A stretch of DNA of 64,000 bases from Marisediminicola sp040546025. Its GTDB lineage: Bacteria; Actinomycetota; Actinomycetes; Actinomycetales; Microbacteriaceae. The notes under the pieces were generated by a model. The model worked only from the letters and a program-made list of their open reading frames with translations. It was not told the origin of the DNA and ran no database searches. The stretch covers positions 124,001 to 188,000 of the forward strand of contig NZ_JBEPNA010000003.1 in NCBI RefSeq assembly GCF_040546025.1, in the 5' to 3' direction. The translations under genes were made by a program, and so were the position numbers. Of the stretch, positions 33,676 to 41,937 are shown piece after piece. Positions within the stretch are counted from its first letter, which is position 1. Every line of letters starts with the position of its first letter.

Positions 33676-33975
33676 TCAGCCCGCGGACGTGCTCATCGAG
33701 ATCGCGACCACGACGGCGAGTGCGCCGAGGGTGACTCCCGCGATCGCGAAGCCGGGCCGGGTGGTTCTGAGCTGCATTGCGGCGATTCCCGCAGCGAGCG
33801 CGAGGAGAGCGGGCACGAGCCCCACCATGCTGATCGCCGGGATGGCGGACTGGGCGGCAGCGATAATTCCGAGGAGGGCCGCGGCGAACGCGAGGGTCTC
33901 GGGCTTCATCCGGAGCGCTCGCCGACGCTGCGGCGTCGGAGTGAGGATCGGGTGCTCCCGGGTGTGCTCTGCCAC
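33676..33975 (-). CDS. Small membrane protein, three to four helices
   Basis: 99-aa protein with a 22-residue basic, Pro-containing N-terminus and a hydrophobic remainder (FAAALLGIIAAAQSAI, GLVPALLALAAGIAAM, IAGVTLGALAVVVAISM). It looks like the DUF4190-type small membrane proteins of actinobacteria, but no diagnostic motif is present. No partner is evident. Confidence 0.6.
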   Translation of the reverse strand: MAEHTREHPILTPTPQRRRALRMKPETLAFAAALLGIIAAAQSAIPAISMVGLVPALLALAAGIAAMQLRTTRPGFAIAGVTLGALAVVVAISMSTSAG

Positions 33976-34183
33976 GAATCTCCCCCGAACGCGCTGGCGG
34001 GGTCTGGGCCAGCTCTCGTTACGCTAGCCCAGTGTCGAGCATTAATCGATTGAATGTTGCAAAGACGTGACAGTGAGTCGAATTGCGTGCCCGATCGAGG
34101 CGAACTCGAGCCATCAGCCGACTGTGATCTGATGGGGAACGCACAACAAGTCGGCAGCACAACGAGAGGAACGGTCCACACAG

Positions 34184-35287
34184 ATGGTGCACAGGGTTCA
34201 GGCGGTCGTCGTCAGGAGCAAGAATGCCCCCGTTTCGCTTGAGACGATTCTCGTGCCCGACCCCGGACCGGGGGAGGCGCTCGTTGACATCCTGACCTGC
34301 GGGGTCTGCCATACCGATCTGCATTACAAGCAGGGCGCCATCAACGACGACTACCCCTTCCTGCTCGGGCACGAGGCCACGGGAGTCGTCGCGGCAGTCG
34401 GAGACGGCGTCACGAACGTCGTGCCGGGGGACCGCGTCATCCTCAACTGGCGCGCGGTCTGCGGGCAGTGCCGGGCCTGCCGCCGCGGGGAGGCGCAGTA
34501 CTGCTTCAACACCTTCAACGCGACCCAGAAGATGACCCTCGAGGACGGCACGGAGCTCTCGCCGGCGCTCGGCATCGGAGCCTTCGCCGAGAAGACCCTC
34601 GTCGCGGCGGGCCAGTGCACCAAGGTGGACGAGGACGTCGACCCCGCCGCCGCGGGGCTACTCGGATGCGGCGTCATGGCCGGCATCGGCGCCGCAATCA
34701 ACACGGGCGACGTCGGCCTCGGCGATTCCGTCGCCGTCATCGGCTGCGGCGGCGTCGGCATCGCCGCGATCGTCGGCGCGAAACTCGCCGGCGCGACCAC
34801 GATCATCGCCGTCGACATCGACCAGCGCAAGGTCGACCTCGCCGTCTCGCTCGGGGCGACGCACGGCGTCAACTCCCGCGACGACGACCCGGTCGAGGCG
34901 ATCCGCTCCCTCACCGAGGGCAACGGTGCGAACGTCGTCATCGACGCCGTGGGCCGGCCCGAGACCTTCACCCAGGCGTTCTACGCGCGCGACCTCGCCG
35001 GAACAGTGGTGCTCGTGGGGGTCCCGTCACCCGAGATGACGATCGAACTGCCGCTGCTCGACGTCTTCGGCCGCGGCGGGGCGGTCAAGTCGTCCTGGTA
35101 CGGGGACTGCCTGCCGTCGCGCGACTTCCCGATGCTCGTGAGCCACTACAAGCGGGGCAACCTCGACCTCGACGCGTTCGTCTCCGAGCGCATCGGGCTC
35201 GGAGACATCGAGGAGGCCTTCGAGAAGATGCACCGCGGCGAAGTGCTGCGATCGGTCGTCGAGATCTCGGCGGCGGTGTCGTCGTGA
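34184..35287 (+). CDS. mscR: S-(hydroxymethyl)mycothiol dehydrogenase
   Basis: Mycothiol- and NAD-dependent formaldehyde dehydrogenase (also able to reduce S-nitrosomycothiol), 367 aa. It is a class III alcohol dehydrogenase relative with catalytic zinc residues in CGVCHTDLHYKQG and LGHEATG. The structural zinc loop CGQCRACRRGEAQYC and the characteristic FNTFNATQKMTLEDG segment of MscR/AdhE2 follow, with the cofactor motif VIGCGGVGIAAIVGA. It overlaps the metallo-hydrolase by 4 nt (GTGA), the standard mycothiol formaldehyde pair. It supports that the organism makes mycothiol. Confidence 0.92.
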   Translation: MVHRVQAVVVRSKNAPVSLETILVPDPGPGEALVDILTCGVCHTDLHYKQGAINDDYPFLLGHEATGVVAAVGDGVTNVVPGDRVILNWRAVCGQCRACRRGEAQYCFNTFNATQKMTLEDGTELSPALGIGAFAEKTLVAAGQCTKVDEDVDPAAAGLLGCGVMAGIGAAINTGDVGLGDSVAVIGCGGVGIAAIVGAKLAGATTIIAVDIDQRKVDLAVSLGATHGVNSRDDDPVEAIRSLTEGNGANVVIDAVGRPETFTQAFYARDLAGTVVLVGVPSPEMTIELPLLDVFGRGGAVKSSWYGDCLPSRDFPMLVSHYKRGNLDLDAFVSERIGLGDIEEAFEKMHRGEVLRSVVEISAAVSS

Positions 35288-35913
35288 GCTTGCGCATCGA
35301 CAACATCGTGACCTCCGGCACCTTCTCACTTGACGGCGGCACCTGGGAGGTGGACAACAACGTGTGGATCGTCGGTGACGACGACGAGGTGGTCGTGATC
35401 GACCCCGCGCACGACGCGAAGGCCGTGGCGGTTGCGGTCGGCGACCGCGAGGTCATCGGAATCCTTCTGACGCACGCGCACGACGACCACATCCGCGCCG
35501 TCCGCGAATTCGCCGACCAAGTGGACGCGCCGATCTACCTCAATCCCGCCGACCGGATGCTCTGGGACGAGGTGTATCCCGGGATCGCGCCAGAGGGGGA
35601 GGTCAGCGATGAAGAGACCTTCGAGATCGCGGGGGCGACGATCACCGCGGTCGCGACTCCGGGGCACTCGCCCGGGTCGACCTGCTACTACCTCCCGAGC
35701 GAACACACGCTGTTCTCGGGCGACACCCTCTTCAAAGGTGGGCCGGGGGCGACAGGGCGGTCGCACAGCGACTTCGGCACGATCATCGAGTCGATCCAGT
35801 CGCGCCTGCTGGTGCTGCCACCCGAGACCGTCGTGCTCACCGGACACGGCGACTCGACCTCGATCGGCGCCGAGGCTCCCCACCTCGCGGAGTGGATCGC
35901 GCGCGGGCAGTAG
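35284..35913 (+). CDS. MBL-fold hydrolase, candidate S-formylmycothiol hydrolase
   Basis: 209-aa metallo-beta-lactamase-fold protein with the dinuclear zinc motif THAHDDH near residue 60, then PGHSPGS, SGDTLFKGGPG and GHG. It matches glyoxalase-II-like enzymes. It is translationally coupled to mscR (start GTG inside the GTGA overlap). This conserved pairing supports hydrolysis of S-formylmycothiol to formate and mycothiol, the second step of formaldehyde removal. That function is inferred from context. Confidence 0.85.
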   Translation: MSLRIDNIVTSGTFSLDGGTWEVDNNVWIVGDDDEVVVIDPAHDAKAVAVAVGDREVIGILLTHAHDDHIRAVREFADQVDAPIYLNPADRMLWDEVYPGIAPEGEVSDEETFEIAGATITAVATPGHSPGSTCYYLPSEHTLFSGDTLFKGGPGATGRSHSDFGTIIESIQSRLLVLPPETVVLTGHGDSTSIGAEAPHLAEWIARGQ

Positions 35914-35925
35914 CCCGCGCCCCAC

Positions 35926-36855
35926 ATGATGCAGAGTCTCGCCAGCAGGTTCATGCCGCTCGCCCTGACCCTCCGGGGGTCGAAGAAGCAGTTCAACACC
36001 GCCGAGGCGACACTCGCGCGCGTCGCCCAGTTGCGGGTTCGACCCCGCAGCTGGGCGCCTCCCCGGAGGCTCTCGCGTCGAGTCGACATCACCGTGCGCA
36101 CGGTCGGCGGATGGCCCGTGTACGAGGTCGCCCCGCGCGGCGCACCCGTGAGTCGCCGCGCTCTCTACCTGCACGGCGGCGCCTACGTTTTCGAGATCGC
36201 CGCCCAACACTGGTCGCTCATCGCCGACCTCTCCATCTCGTCCGGGGCACGGTTCACGGTGCCGATCTTTCCGCTGGCACCGGCAGACACTGCCGCGCGG
36301 ATCGTTCCGGCGGCGACCGAACTCGCCGCCGCGCTGATCGGTGAGGTCGGGGCCGAGAACACGACACTAATTGGCGACTCCGCCGGCGGGGGCATGGGTC
36401 TTGCCGTCGCGATGCGGCTGCGCGACGAGAATCGGGGCGCGCCGCGCCTGGTCCTCATCTCGCCGTGGCTCGACATCAGCGGAACCGATCCCCAGCTCGC
36501 GGTCATTGCGCCGCGCGACCCCTGGCTCGCCGTGCCGGGAACACACGCCGCCGGCCGGCTCTACCGCGGTGAGCTTGCCGAGGACGACACCCTGGTCAGC
36601 CCCATCAACGGCAGCCTCGCCGGGCTCGGTGCGATCACCCTGCTCAGCGGCACCCGCGACATCGTCAACGCGGACGCATCGCGGCTCGTGCGCCTTGCGG
36701 CGGCATCCGGACACCCGCTCGACTACCACGAGGCGCCCGAAATGCTGCACGTGTACCCGCTGCTGCCGATTCCCGAGGCGCGCGAGGCACGCCGGGTGAT
36801 CACGGCGGCGATGCTCACGGTCAAGCCCTGTCCGAAGGGCGTTGTCGAGCCCTAG
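35926..36855 (+). CDS. Alpha/beta hydrolase, hormone-sensitive-lipase family
   Basis: 309-aa esterase with the HSL-family oxyanion motif YLHGGAYVF near residue 85 and the nucleophile elbow GDSAGGGMGLAVAM near residue 150. The acid is in SGTRDIVNADA and the His in EMLHVYPLLP. It starts 13 nt after the metallo-hydrolase, so it is probably in the same operon as mscR. It might hydrolyse formyl or acyl esters, but nothing in the sequence gives its substrate. Confidence 0.85.
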   Translation: MMQSLASRFMPLALTLRGSKKQFNTAEATLARVAQLRVRPRSWAPPRRLSRRVDITVRTVGGWPVYEVAPRGAPVSRRALYLHGGAYVFEIAAQHWSLIADLSISSGARFTVPIFPLAPADTAARIVPAATELAAALIGEVGAENTTLIGDSAGGGMGLAVAMRLRDENRGAPRLVLISPWLDISGTDPQLAVIAPRDPWLAVPGTHAAGRLYRGELAEDDTLVSPINGSLAGLGAITLLSGTRDIVNADASRLVRLAAASGHPLDYHEAPEMLHVYPLLPIPEAREARRVITAAMLTVKPCPKGVVEP

Positions 36856-36887
36856 CCTGATTCCACGCCGACAATTGGAGGGGCGCC

Positions 36888-37403
36888 ATGCACGCCCTTG
36901 TGGTCTACGAGAGTCTCTGGGGTAACACGGAGCAGATCGCGCGGGCGGTCGCGGCCGAGCTGGCGACGAAGATGGACGTCGAGGTGGTCGAGGCGGACAC
37001 GGCGCCGGTCTCGCTCGAGGGCATTGACCTGCTCCTGGTCGGCGGACCGACGCACGCGTTCTCGATGTCCAGGTCCACTACTCGCGAGAGCGCTGTCTCT
37101 GATCACGCCGCGCCGCATGCGCCCGGTCGTGGAATCCGGGAGTGGCTGGCCGATGTGGTGCTCCCGCACGCCACGAAGGCGGCGACCTTCGACACCCGGG
37201 TGAACGCCCCGAGGTTGCCGGGCTCGGCAGCGAAGGCCGCGAAGCAGGAACTGCGTAGCCTCGGCGCGCAGATGGTGGTGAAGAAGGAGTCATTCCGCGT
37301 GCAGGGCTATGGAGGTCCGCTGATCGATGGCGAACTCGAGCGCGCAGCGGAGTGGGCCCGCTCGATCGTCAACGCTGCCATGGAGGGCTCGGTGCGCTCA
37401 TAG
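36888..37403 (+). CDS. Flavodoxin-family protein
   Basis: 171-aa protein with the FMN-phosphate loop VVYESLWGNTEQIARAV at residues 4-20 and the GGPTHAFSMSR loop near residue 55. The rest, with basic and Ala-rich helices (AKAAKQELRSLGAQ), matches the actinobacterial flavodoxin/nitric-oxide-synthase-like group. GGAGGGG precedes the ATG. It could serve as a one-electron carrier; no partner enzyme is adjacent. Confidence 0.8.
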   Translation: MHALVVYESLWGNTEQIARAVAAELATKMDVEVVEADTAPVSLEGIDLLLVGGPTHAFSMSRSTTRESAVSDHAAPHAPGRGIREWLADVVLPHATKAATFDTRVNAPRLPGSAAKAAKQELRSLGAQMVVKKESFRVQGYGGPLIDGELERAAEWARSIVNAAMEGSVRS

Positions 37404-37500
37404 CGGGAGGGTGATCGCGCTGCCGTGCGGCGCGGACGGGGGAGCGGGCGTAGCCTGAGATTGTGGCCGCGTTCACGGCCTCAAGAGGAATGAGATCCCC

Positions 37501-38556
37501 ATGAAAGCCGCTCGCTACTACGCCAAGAACGACATCCGCATCGAGCAGGTCGATGCCCCAACGCTCCGCCCCGGCACCGTTGCGATCGATGTCGCCTGGT
37601 GCGGCATCTGCGGCACCGACCTGCACGAGTACCTCGACGGGCCCATCTTCATCCCCGCGCCGGGGCATCCGCACCCCATCTCCGGCGAAGAGGCCCCGAT
37701 CACCATGGGGCACGAGTTCTCGGGCACCATTACGGCCGTCGGTGAGGGCGTGACCGACCTCGAGGTCGGACAGAACGTCGTCGTGGAGCCCTACATCGTC
37801 GGCCCCGACGTGTCCACCGGACCCGGCGAGAGCTACCAGCTCTCCGAGAACATGAACTTCATCGGGCTCGGCGGCCACGGCGGCGGGCTCAGCGAGAAGG
37901 TCGTCGTCGAGCGCCGATGGGTGCACCCGATCGGTGACATTCCGCTCGATGTCGCCGCGCTCATCGAGCCACTGTCCGTCGGGCATCACGCCTTCGTGCG
38001 CAGTGGGGCGAAGGCCGGCGACACCGCCCTCATCGGCGGAGCTGGCCCCATCGGCCTCCTTCTCGCCGCCGTGCTCAAGGCCGAGGGGCTCACCGTCTTC
38101 ATCTCCGAGCTCAGCCAGGCGCGCAAGGAGAAGGCGACGAGCACCGGGGTCGCCGACCACGTGCTCGACCCGAGTGAAGTGGATGTCGTGGCGAAGGTCC
38201 GCGAGCTCACGGGTGGCAACGGCGTCGATGTCGGCTTCGAGTGCTCGAGCGTCAATGTCGTGCTCGACACCCTGCTCGACGCGGTTCGGCCCGGCGGGGT
38301 GGTCGTCAACGTGTCGATCTGGGGTCACCCGGCGACCGTCGACATGCAGAAGCTCGTGCTCAAGGAGATCGACCTGCGCGGCACCATCGCCTACGCCAAC
38401 GACCACCCGGCGACGATCAAGCTCGTCCAGGACGGCAAGGTCGATCTGGCTCCCTTCATCACCGGCAAGATCGCCCTCGACGACCTCGTCAGCAAGGGAT
38501 TCGACACCCTCATCAATCACAACGACACGCAGGTGAAGATCCTCGTTCACCCGTAG
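37501..38556 (+). CDS. 2,3-butanediol dehydrogenase-like zinc alcohol dehydrogenase
   Basis: 351-aa medium-chain dehydrogenase of the (R,R)-butanediol dehydrogenase group. MKAARYYAKNDIRIE, WCGICGTDLHEYLDGP and MGHEFSGTI hold the catalytic zinc site; MNFIGLGGHGGGLSEKVVV and the cofactor motif IGGAGPIGLLLAA follow. It would interconvert acetoin and 2,3-butanediol. The segment that normally carries the four structural-zinc Cys reads GPDVSTGPGESYQLSENMNF with no Cys, so the structural zinc is lost. A strong hairpin terminator follows the stop. Confidence 0.83.
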   Translation: MKAARYYAKNDIRIEQVDAPTLRPGTVAIDVAWCGICGTDLHEYLDGPIFIPAPGHPHPISGEEAPITMGHEFSGTITAVGEGVTDLEVGQNVVVEPYIVGPDVSTGPGESYQLSENMNFIGLGGHGGGLSEKVVVERRWVHPIGDIPLDVAALIEPLSVGHHAFVRSGAKAGDTALIGGAGPIGLLLAAVLKAEGLTVFISELSQARKEKATSTGVADHVLDPSEVDVVAKVRELTGGNGVDVGFECSSVNVVLDTLLDAVRPGGVVVNVSIWGHPATVDMQKLVLKEIDLRGTIAYANDHPATIKLVQDGKVDLAPFITGKIALDDLVSKGFDTLINHNDTQVKILVHP

Positions 38557-38566
38557 TGAGCTCACC

Positions 38567-38595
38567 CGTGCGGGGCGATCGCCTCGCCCCGCACG
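38567..38595 (+). terminator. Rho-independent-type terminator after the butanediol dehydrogenase
   Basis: Perfect 12-bp stem CGTGCGGGGCGA/TCGCCCCGCACG with a 5-nt loop, followed by TGTGTAAA. It starts 10 nt after the stop codon. Strong structure, weak T-tract, as often in high-GC genomes. Confidence 0.75.
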
Positions 38596-38696
38596 TGTGT
38601 AAACCATCCGAGATCGCGAGTCGGGTTGTGATCGCGCGTCGAGGTGTAGAAGACTCGGCAGTTCGATCCGATGCCCCACCGATGAAAGGTAGAACC

Positions 38697-38981
38697 GTGA
38701 CTCTGACCCTTACCGACAAGGCGAGCACTGTCGTCAAGGCCATCTCGGCGCAGTCCACCGAGTCCGAATCCGGAGGCCTTCGCATTGCCGCCGACGGAGA
38801 TGCAGCCGACTTCAGCATCTCGGTCGTTCCGGCCGCCGAGCCGAGCGACACCCTCGTCGAGAACGGCGGGGCCCGCGTCTTCCTCGACCCCAGCGCGGCT
38901 GAGGCGCTGTCTGAGGCGGTTCTGGATGCCGACGTCGAGGACGACGGTGCCGTGCGCTTCTCGGTCGGGACCGCCTCCTAG
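38697..38981 (+). CDS. HesB/IscA-fold protein lacking the cluster cysteines
   Basis: 94-aa protein matching the actinobacterial HesB-like group (MTLTLTDKASTVVKAI, GGLRIAADGD, ENGGARVFLDPSAAEAL, DGAVRFSVG). True IscA/HesB proteins coordinate Fe-S clusters with three Cys; this sequence has no Cys at all, so it cannot work as an Fe-S scaffold or carrier in the usual way. GTG start with AAAGG 8 nt upstream; an ATG 15 nt earlier is in frame but lies too close to the ribosome-binding site. Its end overlaps the convergent SOUL gene by 4 nt. Confidence 0.78.
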   Translation: MTLTLTDKASTVVKAISAQSTESESGGLRIAADGDAADFSISVVPAAEPSDTLVENGGARVFLDPSAAEALSEAVLDADVEDDGAVRFSVGTAS

Positions 38982-39568
38982 CGCGCGGCCCCGTCACCGC
39001 CGGGCGCCGCACCATCGGCAACGTCGATGAGGACTTCGTTGCGGCGCAGAAACCACGGCTTGTATGGCGGGTCGAAGCGCGCGAACCGAGGCTCGCCGAG
39101 CGGCGTCATCCCCGCAGCCGACACGTCCGCGAGGAGGTCGGCGCAGTGCTGCTGGTAGGAGGCCTGCGTCCACCGCCCGGAGTACTGCGTTGCGGCGCTG
39201 AGACTCTGCGGAACCAGCCGAACGCGCACTTCGGGTCGCACAGGCTCCGGGGCGGTCTCTGCGGTGATCATCGCGGGCAGCACGAACGCGACCGTGTAGG
39301 AGCCGGCATCCGCTGTCCTCTGCACGACCGGCGCGGTCATCTCCATCGCCTCCGGGGCGGACTGCTGCACCACCGGCGATGTCATGGCGAGCTTTCGCCG
39401 TGACCGGTTCTCGCCGGTGATGTAGCCGAACAGGTAGCGGAAGGCGCGATTGCCGGCATCGTCGAACCCGGCGCTCACGGTGACCTCGGCCACCATGTGT
39501 GCGGGGTACCGGCGCAGCTCGAAGCCGGGTTCGGTGCGAAGCACGAGGTAGGGCTGCTGCTCGGTCAT
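38978..39568 (-). CDS. SOUL-family heme-binding protein
   Basis: 196-aa protein of the SOUL/HBP group, which bind heme or porphyrin. Motifs are PGFELRRYPAHMVAEV, FRYLFGYITGENRSRRKLAMTSPVV near residue 45, SYTVAFVLPA and the C-terminal DPPYKPWFLRRNEVLIDV. No signal peptide. A tail of ~12 Gly/Asp/Ala residues extends past the domain. Function in bacteria is unsettled; heme buffering is the usual guess. Confidence 0.87.
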   Translation of the reverse strand: MTEQQPYLVLRTEPGFELRRYPAHMVAEVTVSAGFDDAGNRAFRYLFGYITGENRSRRKLAMTSPVVQQSAPEAMEMTAPVVQRTADAGSYTVAFVLPAMITAETAPEPVRPEVRVRLVPQSLSAATQYSGRWTQASYQQHCADLLADVSAAGMTPLGEPRFARFDPPYKPWFLRRNEVLIDVADGAAPGGDGAAR

Positions 39569-39620
39569 GGTGGTGAAGCTACACCCGGTGGTCGGGACTC
39601 GGCTGGGCTGCAGGCGCCGC

Positions 39621-39676
39621 CCCGAGTGCGCCGCCCCGAGTGCGCTACCCCGAGTGCGCTACCCCGAGTGCGCTAC
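39621..39676. repeat. Four tandem 14-bp repeats
   Basis: Unit CCCCGAGTGCGCTA repeated at 39621, 39635, 39649 and 39663; the first copy ends CG instead of TA. It lies in the spacer between the divergent SOUL-side flank and the PhoX-like gene. Variation in copy number is possible because the units are nearly identical. Confidence 0.9.
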
Positions 39677-39727
39677 CGTGACCGCGTCCCGCACGTCCGT
39701 GCCCTCGTCAGGGTCGCCGACTGTGCC

Positions 39728-39773
39728 TGTTTACGCCGAGCGTGTCTGGTCCGTCGGGCACACTCGGCGTAAA
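39728..39773. repeat. Inverted repeat GTTTACGCCGAG ... CTCGGCGTAAAC
   Basis: Perfect 12-bp arms (39728-39739 and 39762-39773), extendable to 16 bp with one mismatch (GTTTACGCCGAGYGTG), separated by 22 bp. CACACTCGG recurs again near 39793, and the related CCGAGTGCGC forms the tandem repeat just upstream, so one short motif has spread through this spacer. It could also terminate the minus-strand PhoX-like gene. Confidence 0.75.
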
Positions 39774-39819
39774 CGAGCACTCTCGGTGGTGAGGCACACT
39801 CGGGCCCGCCATGGTGTTT

Positions 39820-41070
39820 CTAGCGGCGTGTGATCGCCCAGGTGCCGTCGGCGAGTGCTTTGGTCGGGTGCTGCACGTTCAGGAACAGCGTCTTCGGGTC
39901 CTTGCCGAAGTAGATTCCGCTGATCTCGGCGCCGGTGTCCTTGAGCGAGGCGAACTGCTCGACGCTGTCGGCGGTGCCGTCCTTGCGAGCATCCCGGCCG
40001 GCTACCCAGACGTCGGAGAGGTAGTTGTCCTCGACCATCCAGAGCGCGCCATCCGGACCCTGCGCGAGGTTGTCGGGGTTGTTGAACCCCGTGACCCCCG
40101 CCGCCGCATCCTCGACGGGAACGTTGAGGCCGGCCTGGACGAACGGCGTCAGCACCTGCGTGTTGAGGTCGATCGCCACCACGCGGTCCTCCGAGGTGTT
40201 CGCGACATAGAGGGTGCTGCCGATCACCTCGACGTCTTCGGGGCGGCCGAACTCGGTCGCTCCGACGGCGTTCGCCGCCGCGTCGGTGTCAACGACGACC
40301 GCGTCCATGTCGAGGGCAACCCATTCGAACGCGCCGACCTTGTCGTTGAAGGTGGACTGGTTCCAGGCCTGTGCGTCATCGGCGAGCCCGGTGAGTTTGA
40401 GGGCGTAGAGCTGCCCGTCGGAGAGGTCGCCGCGGGTCGTCGGCTCGAACTTGTAGATCGATCCGCCGTTGAGCTCGTCGATCACAAAGACGGTTCCGTC
40501 GGCGAGCGCCTCGATGCCTTCGTGGCGCATGACACCGACCTCGGTGCGCTCGACGACGTCGAGCACGACGGTCGGGTCGGCGGGGTCGAGGATCGCCTCG
40601 AAGAGGCGCCCGCCCGTGGTCTCCTCGGCGAAGAGGATGGTGCCCCATGGCGTCCACCGAATGCCGTCGAGTCGATTCCAGTCGACATCCTGTGCAATGA
40701 CCTTGGCGTCGCCTGTCGTAAGGTCGACGACGGAGATCGACCCGTTCGCGCCGACCTCATGAGTGCGGTAGAGGTAGCGACCGGCGTGGCGCCCGGTCTC
40801 GTTGACGGTGTTCATGTCGGTGAGGTCGTCGACGCCGCCCGGGTAGATGTCGAGGGTTGTCTCGTCTGCGATGAGGGACTGGGTGTAGCCGGCCGGGATG
40901 ACGAAAGGCTCGGTCCAGTCGGCGGTCGCCGCACCGTACGGGGTTCCGTCGACGGGATCGAAGCCCATCGGGCCGCCGGCGGCGTAGGCGGCGGGGGCGA
41001 AGCCGACGCCGACGAGAACCCCGGCGGAAATGACGCCGGCTGCTGCTGAGCTTGCTAATCGATTTCGCAT
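39820..41070 (-). CDS. Secreted PhoX-like (DUF839) protein
   Basis: 416-aa exported protein with a signal peptide (MRNRLASSAAAGVISAGVL ... AYA, cleavage near residue 30). A DUF839/PhoX-like beta-propeller follows with repeated strand motifs (GRYLYRTHEVGANGSISVVDL, DGIRWTPWGTILFAEETTGG, GVMRHEGIEALADGTVFVIDE, FNNPDNLAQGPDGALWMVEDN). PhoX enzymes are Ca/Fe-dependent alkaline phosphatases; this shorter form keeps the propeller and the typical DGIRWTP...EET segment. AGGAG sits 6 nt before the ATG. Phosphatase activity is inferred from family. Confidence 0.8.
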   Translation of the reverse strand: MRNRLASSAAAGVISAGVLVGVGFAPAAYAAGGPMGFDPVDGTPYGAATADWTEPFVIPAGYTQSLIADETTLDIYPGGVDDLTDMNTVNETGRHAGRYLYRTHEVGANGSISVVDLTTGDAKVIAQDVDWNRLDGIRWTPWGTILFAEETTGGRLFEAILDPADPTVVLDVVERTEVGVMRHEGIEALADGTVFVIDELNGGSIYKFEPTTRGDLSDGQLYALKLTGLADDAQAWNQSTFNDKVGAFEWVALDMDAVVVDTDAAANAVGATEFGRPEDVEVIGSTLYVANTSEDRVVAIDLNTQVLTPFVQAGLNVPVEDAAAGVTGFNNPDNLAQGPDGALWMVEDNYLSDVWVAGRDARKDGTADSVEQFASLKDTGAEISGIYFGKDPKTLFLNVQHPTKALADGTWAITRR

Positions 41071-41196
41071 GATTTCTCCTAGTGTGTGGATGCGAGTGAC
41101 GGGCCCGACGCTATTTGCGGCACGCGAACGGCACAGAGGCCGCAGGTGAACATCGCGCGTCACGGCCGCGGCCCGGTCATTCGTTAGGCTCGCGGA

Positions 41197-41754
41197 ATGC
41201 CGATCACCCCTGACGACAAGAACTGGAAGTGGGTTCTCGAGAAGCCCTGCCCCGAGTGCGGATTCGATGCCGGCAAAGTCTCGTTCCGCGACATCCCGTC
41301 GCTGATCGAGCTCACCGCCGCGGCCTGGCCCGAGCGCCTGGCGCAGCCCGACGTGCGGGACCGCCCGGATGATGCGACCTGGTCACCCCTCGAATACGCC
41401 GCCCATGTGCGCGACGTGTTCCGCATTTTCCGCGAGCGACTGCACCTCATGCTCGAGAGGGATGCGCCCGCCTTCGCGAACTGGGACCAAGACGCGACCG
41501 CGATCGCCGAGCGCTACAACGAGCAGGACCCGGCGGTCGTCGCGGTCGAGCTCGTCGCAGCGGCGGATGCCCTCGCGCGCGACTATTCCGCCGTCCACGA
41601 TGTCGACCTCGGACGTACGGGACTGCGCTCGGACGGGAGCGCCTTCACGGTCGAGTCGCTCGCGCGGTACTTCATCCACGATCCCGTGCATCATCTGCAC
41701 GATGTGGGCGGCACCGATAAGGTCAAGCGGCGGCGCGACAGCGGCGCGTGTTGA
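41197..41754 (+). CDS. DinB-family (YfiT-like) putative metalloenzyme
   Basis: 185-aa four-helix-bundle protein of the DinB/mycothiol-dependent maleylpyruvate isomerase-like group. A first His lies in EYAAHVRDVFRIF and the His cluster in YFIHDPVHHLHDV near residue 165, the usual metal triad. The N-terminal CPECGFDAGKV carries two Cys not typical of all members. Actinobacterial DinB proteins are often mycothiol S-transferases, which fits a mycothiol producer. TAGGCT 6 nt before the ATG suggests a leaderless mRNA. Confidence 0.75.
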   Translation: MPITPDDKNWKWVLEKPCPECGFDAGKVSFRDIPSLIELTAAAWPERLAQPDVRDRPDDATWSPLEYAAHVRDVFRIFRERLHLMLERDAPAFANWDQDATAIAERYNEQDPAVVAVELVAAADALARDYSAVHDVDLGRTGLRSDGSAFTVESLARYFIHDPVHHLHDVGGTDKVKRRRDSGAC

Positions 41755-41937
41755 GCTGCGCGACGACGCGAGCAGCGAGTACACAACTCGCGTGTTCCGC
41801 GCGAAGTGCCGCATCTTCATGTTCATCGAACGCCTCGGCAGGTCTGGACGCAAAGACCGCGCGCTGCTGCGGAACAGCGCGGTGTGACCCCGCCAGAGCC
41901 AGAGACGCCGCGGCGACGCACACACCAGGGTGACGTA

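Noticed and set aside
39621..39676. Tandem repeats as a CRISPR array
   Set aside because: Units are 14 bp and directly adjacent, with no spacers and no cas genes nearby.
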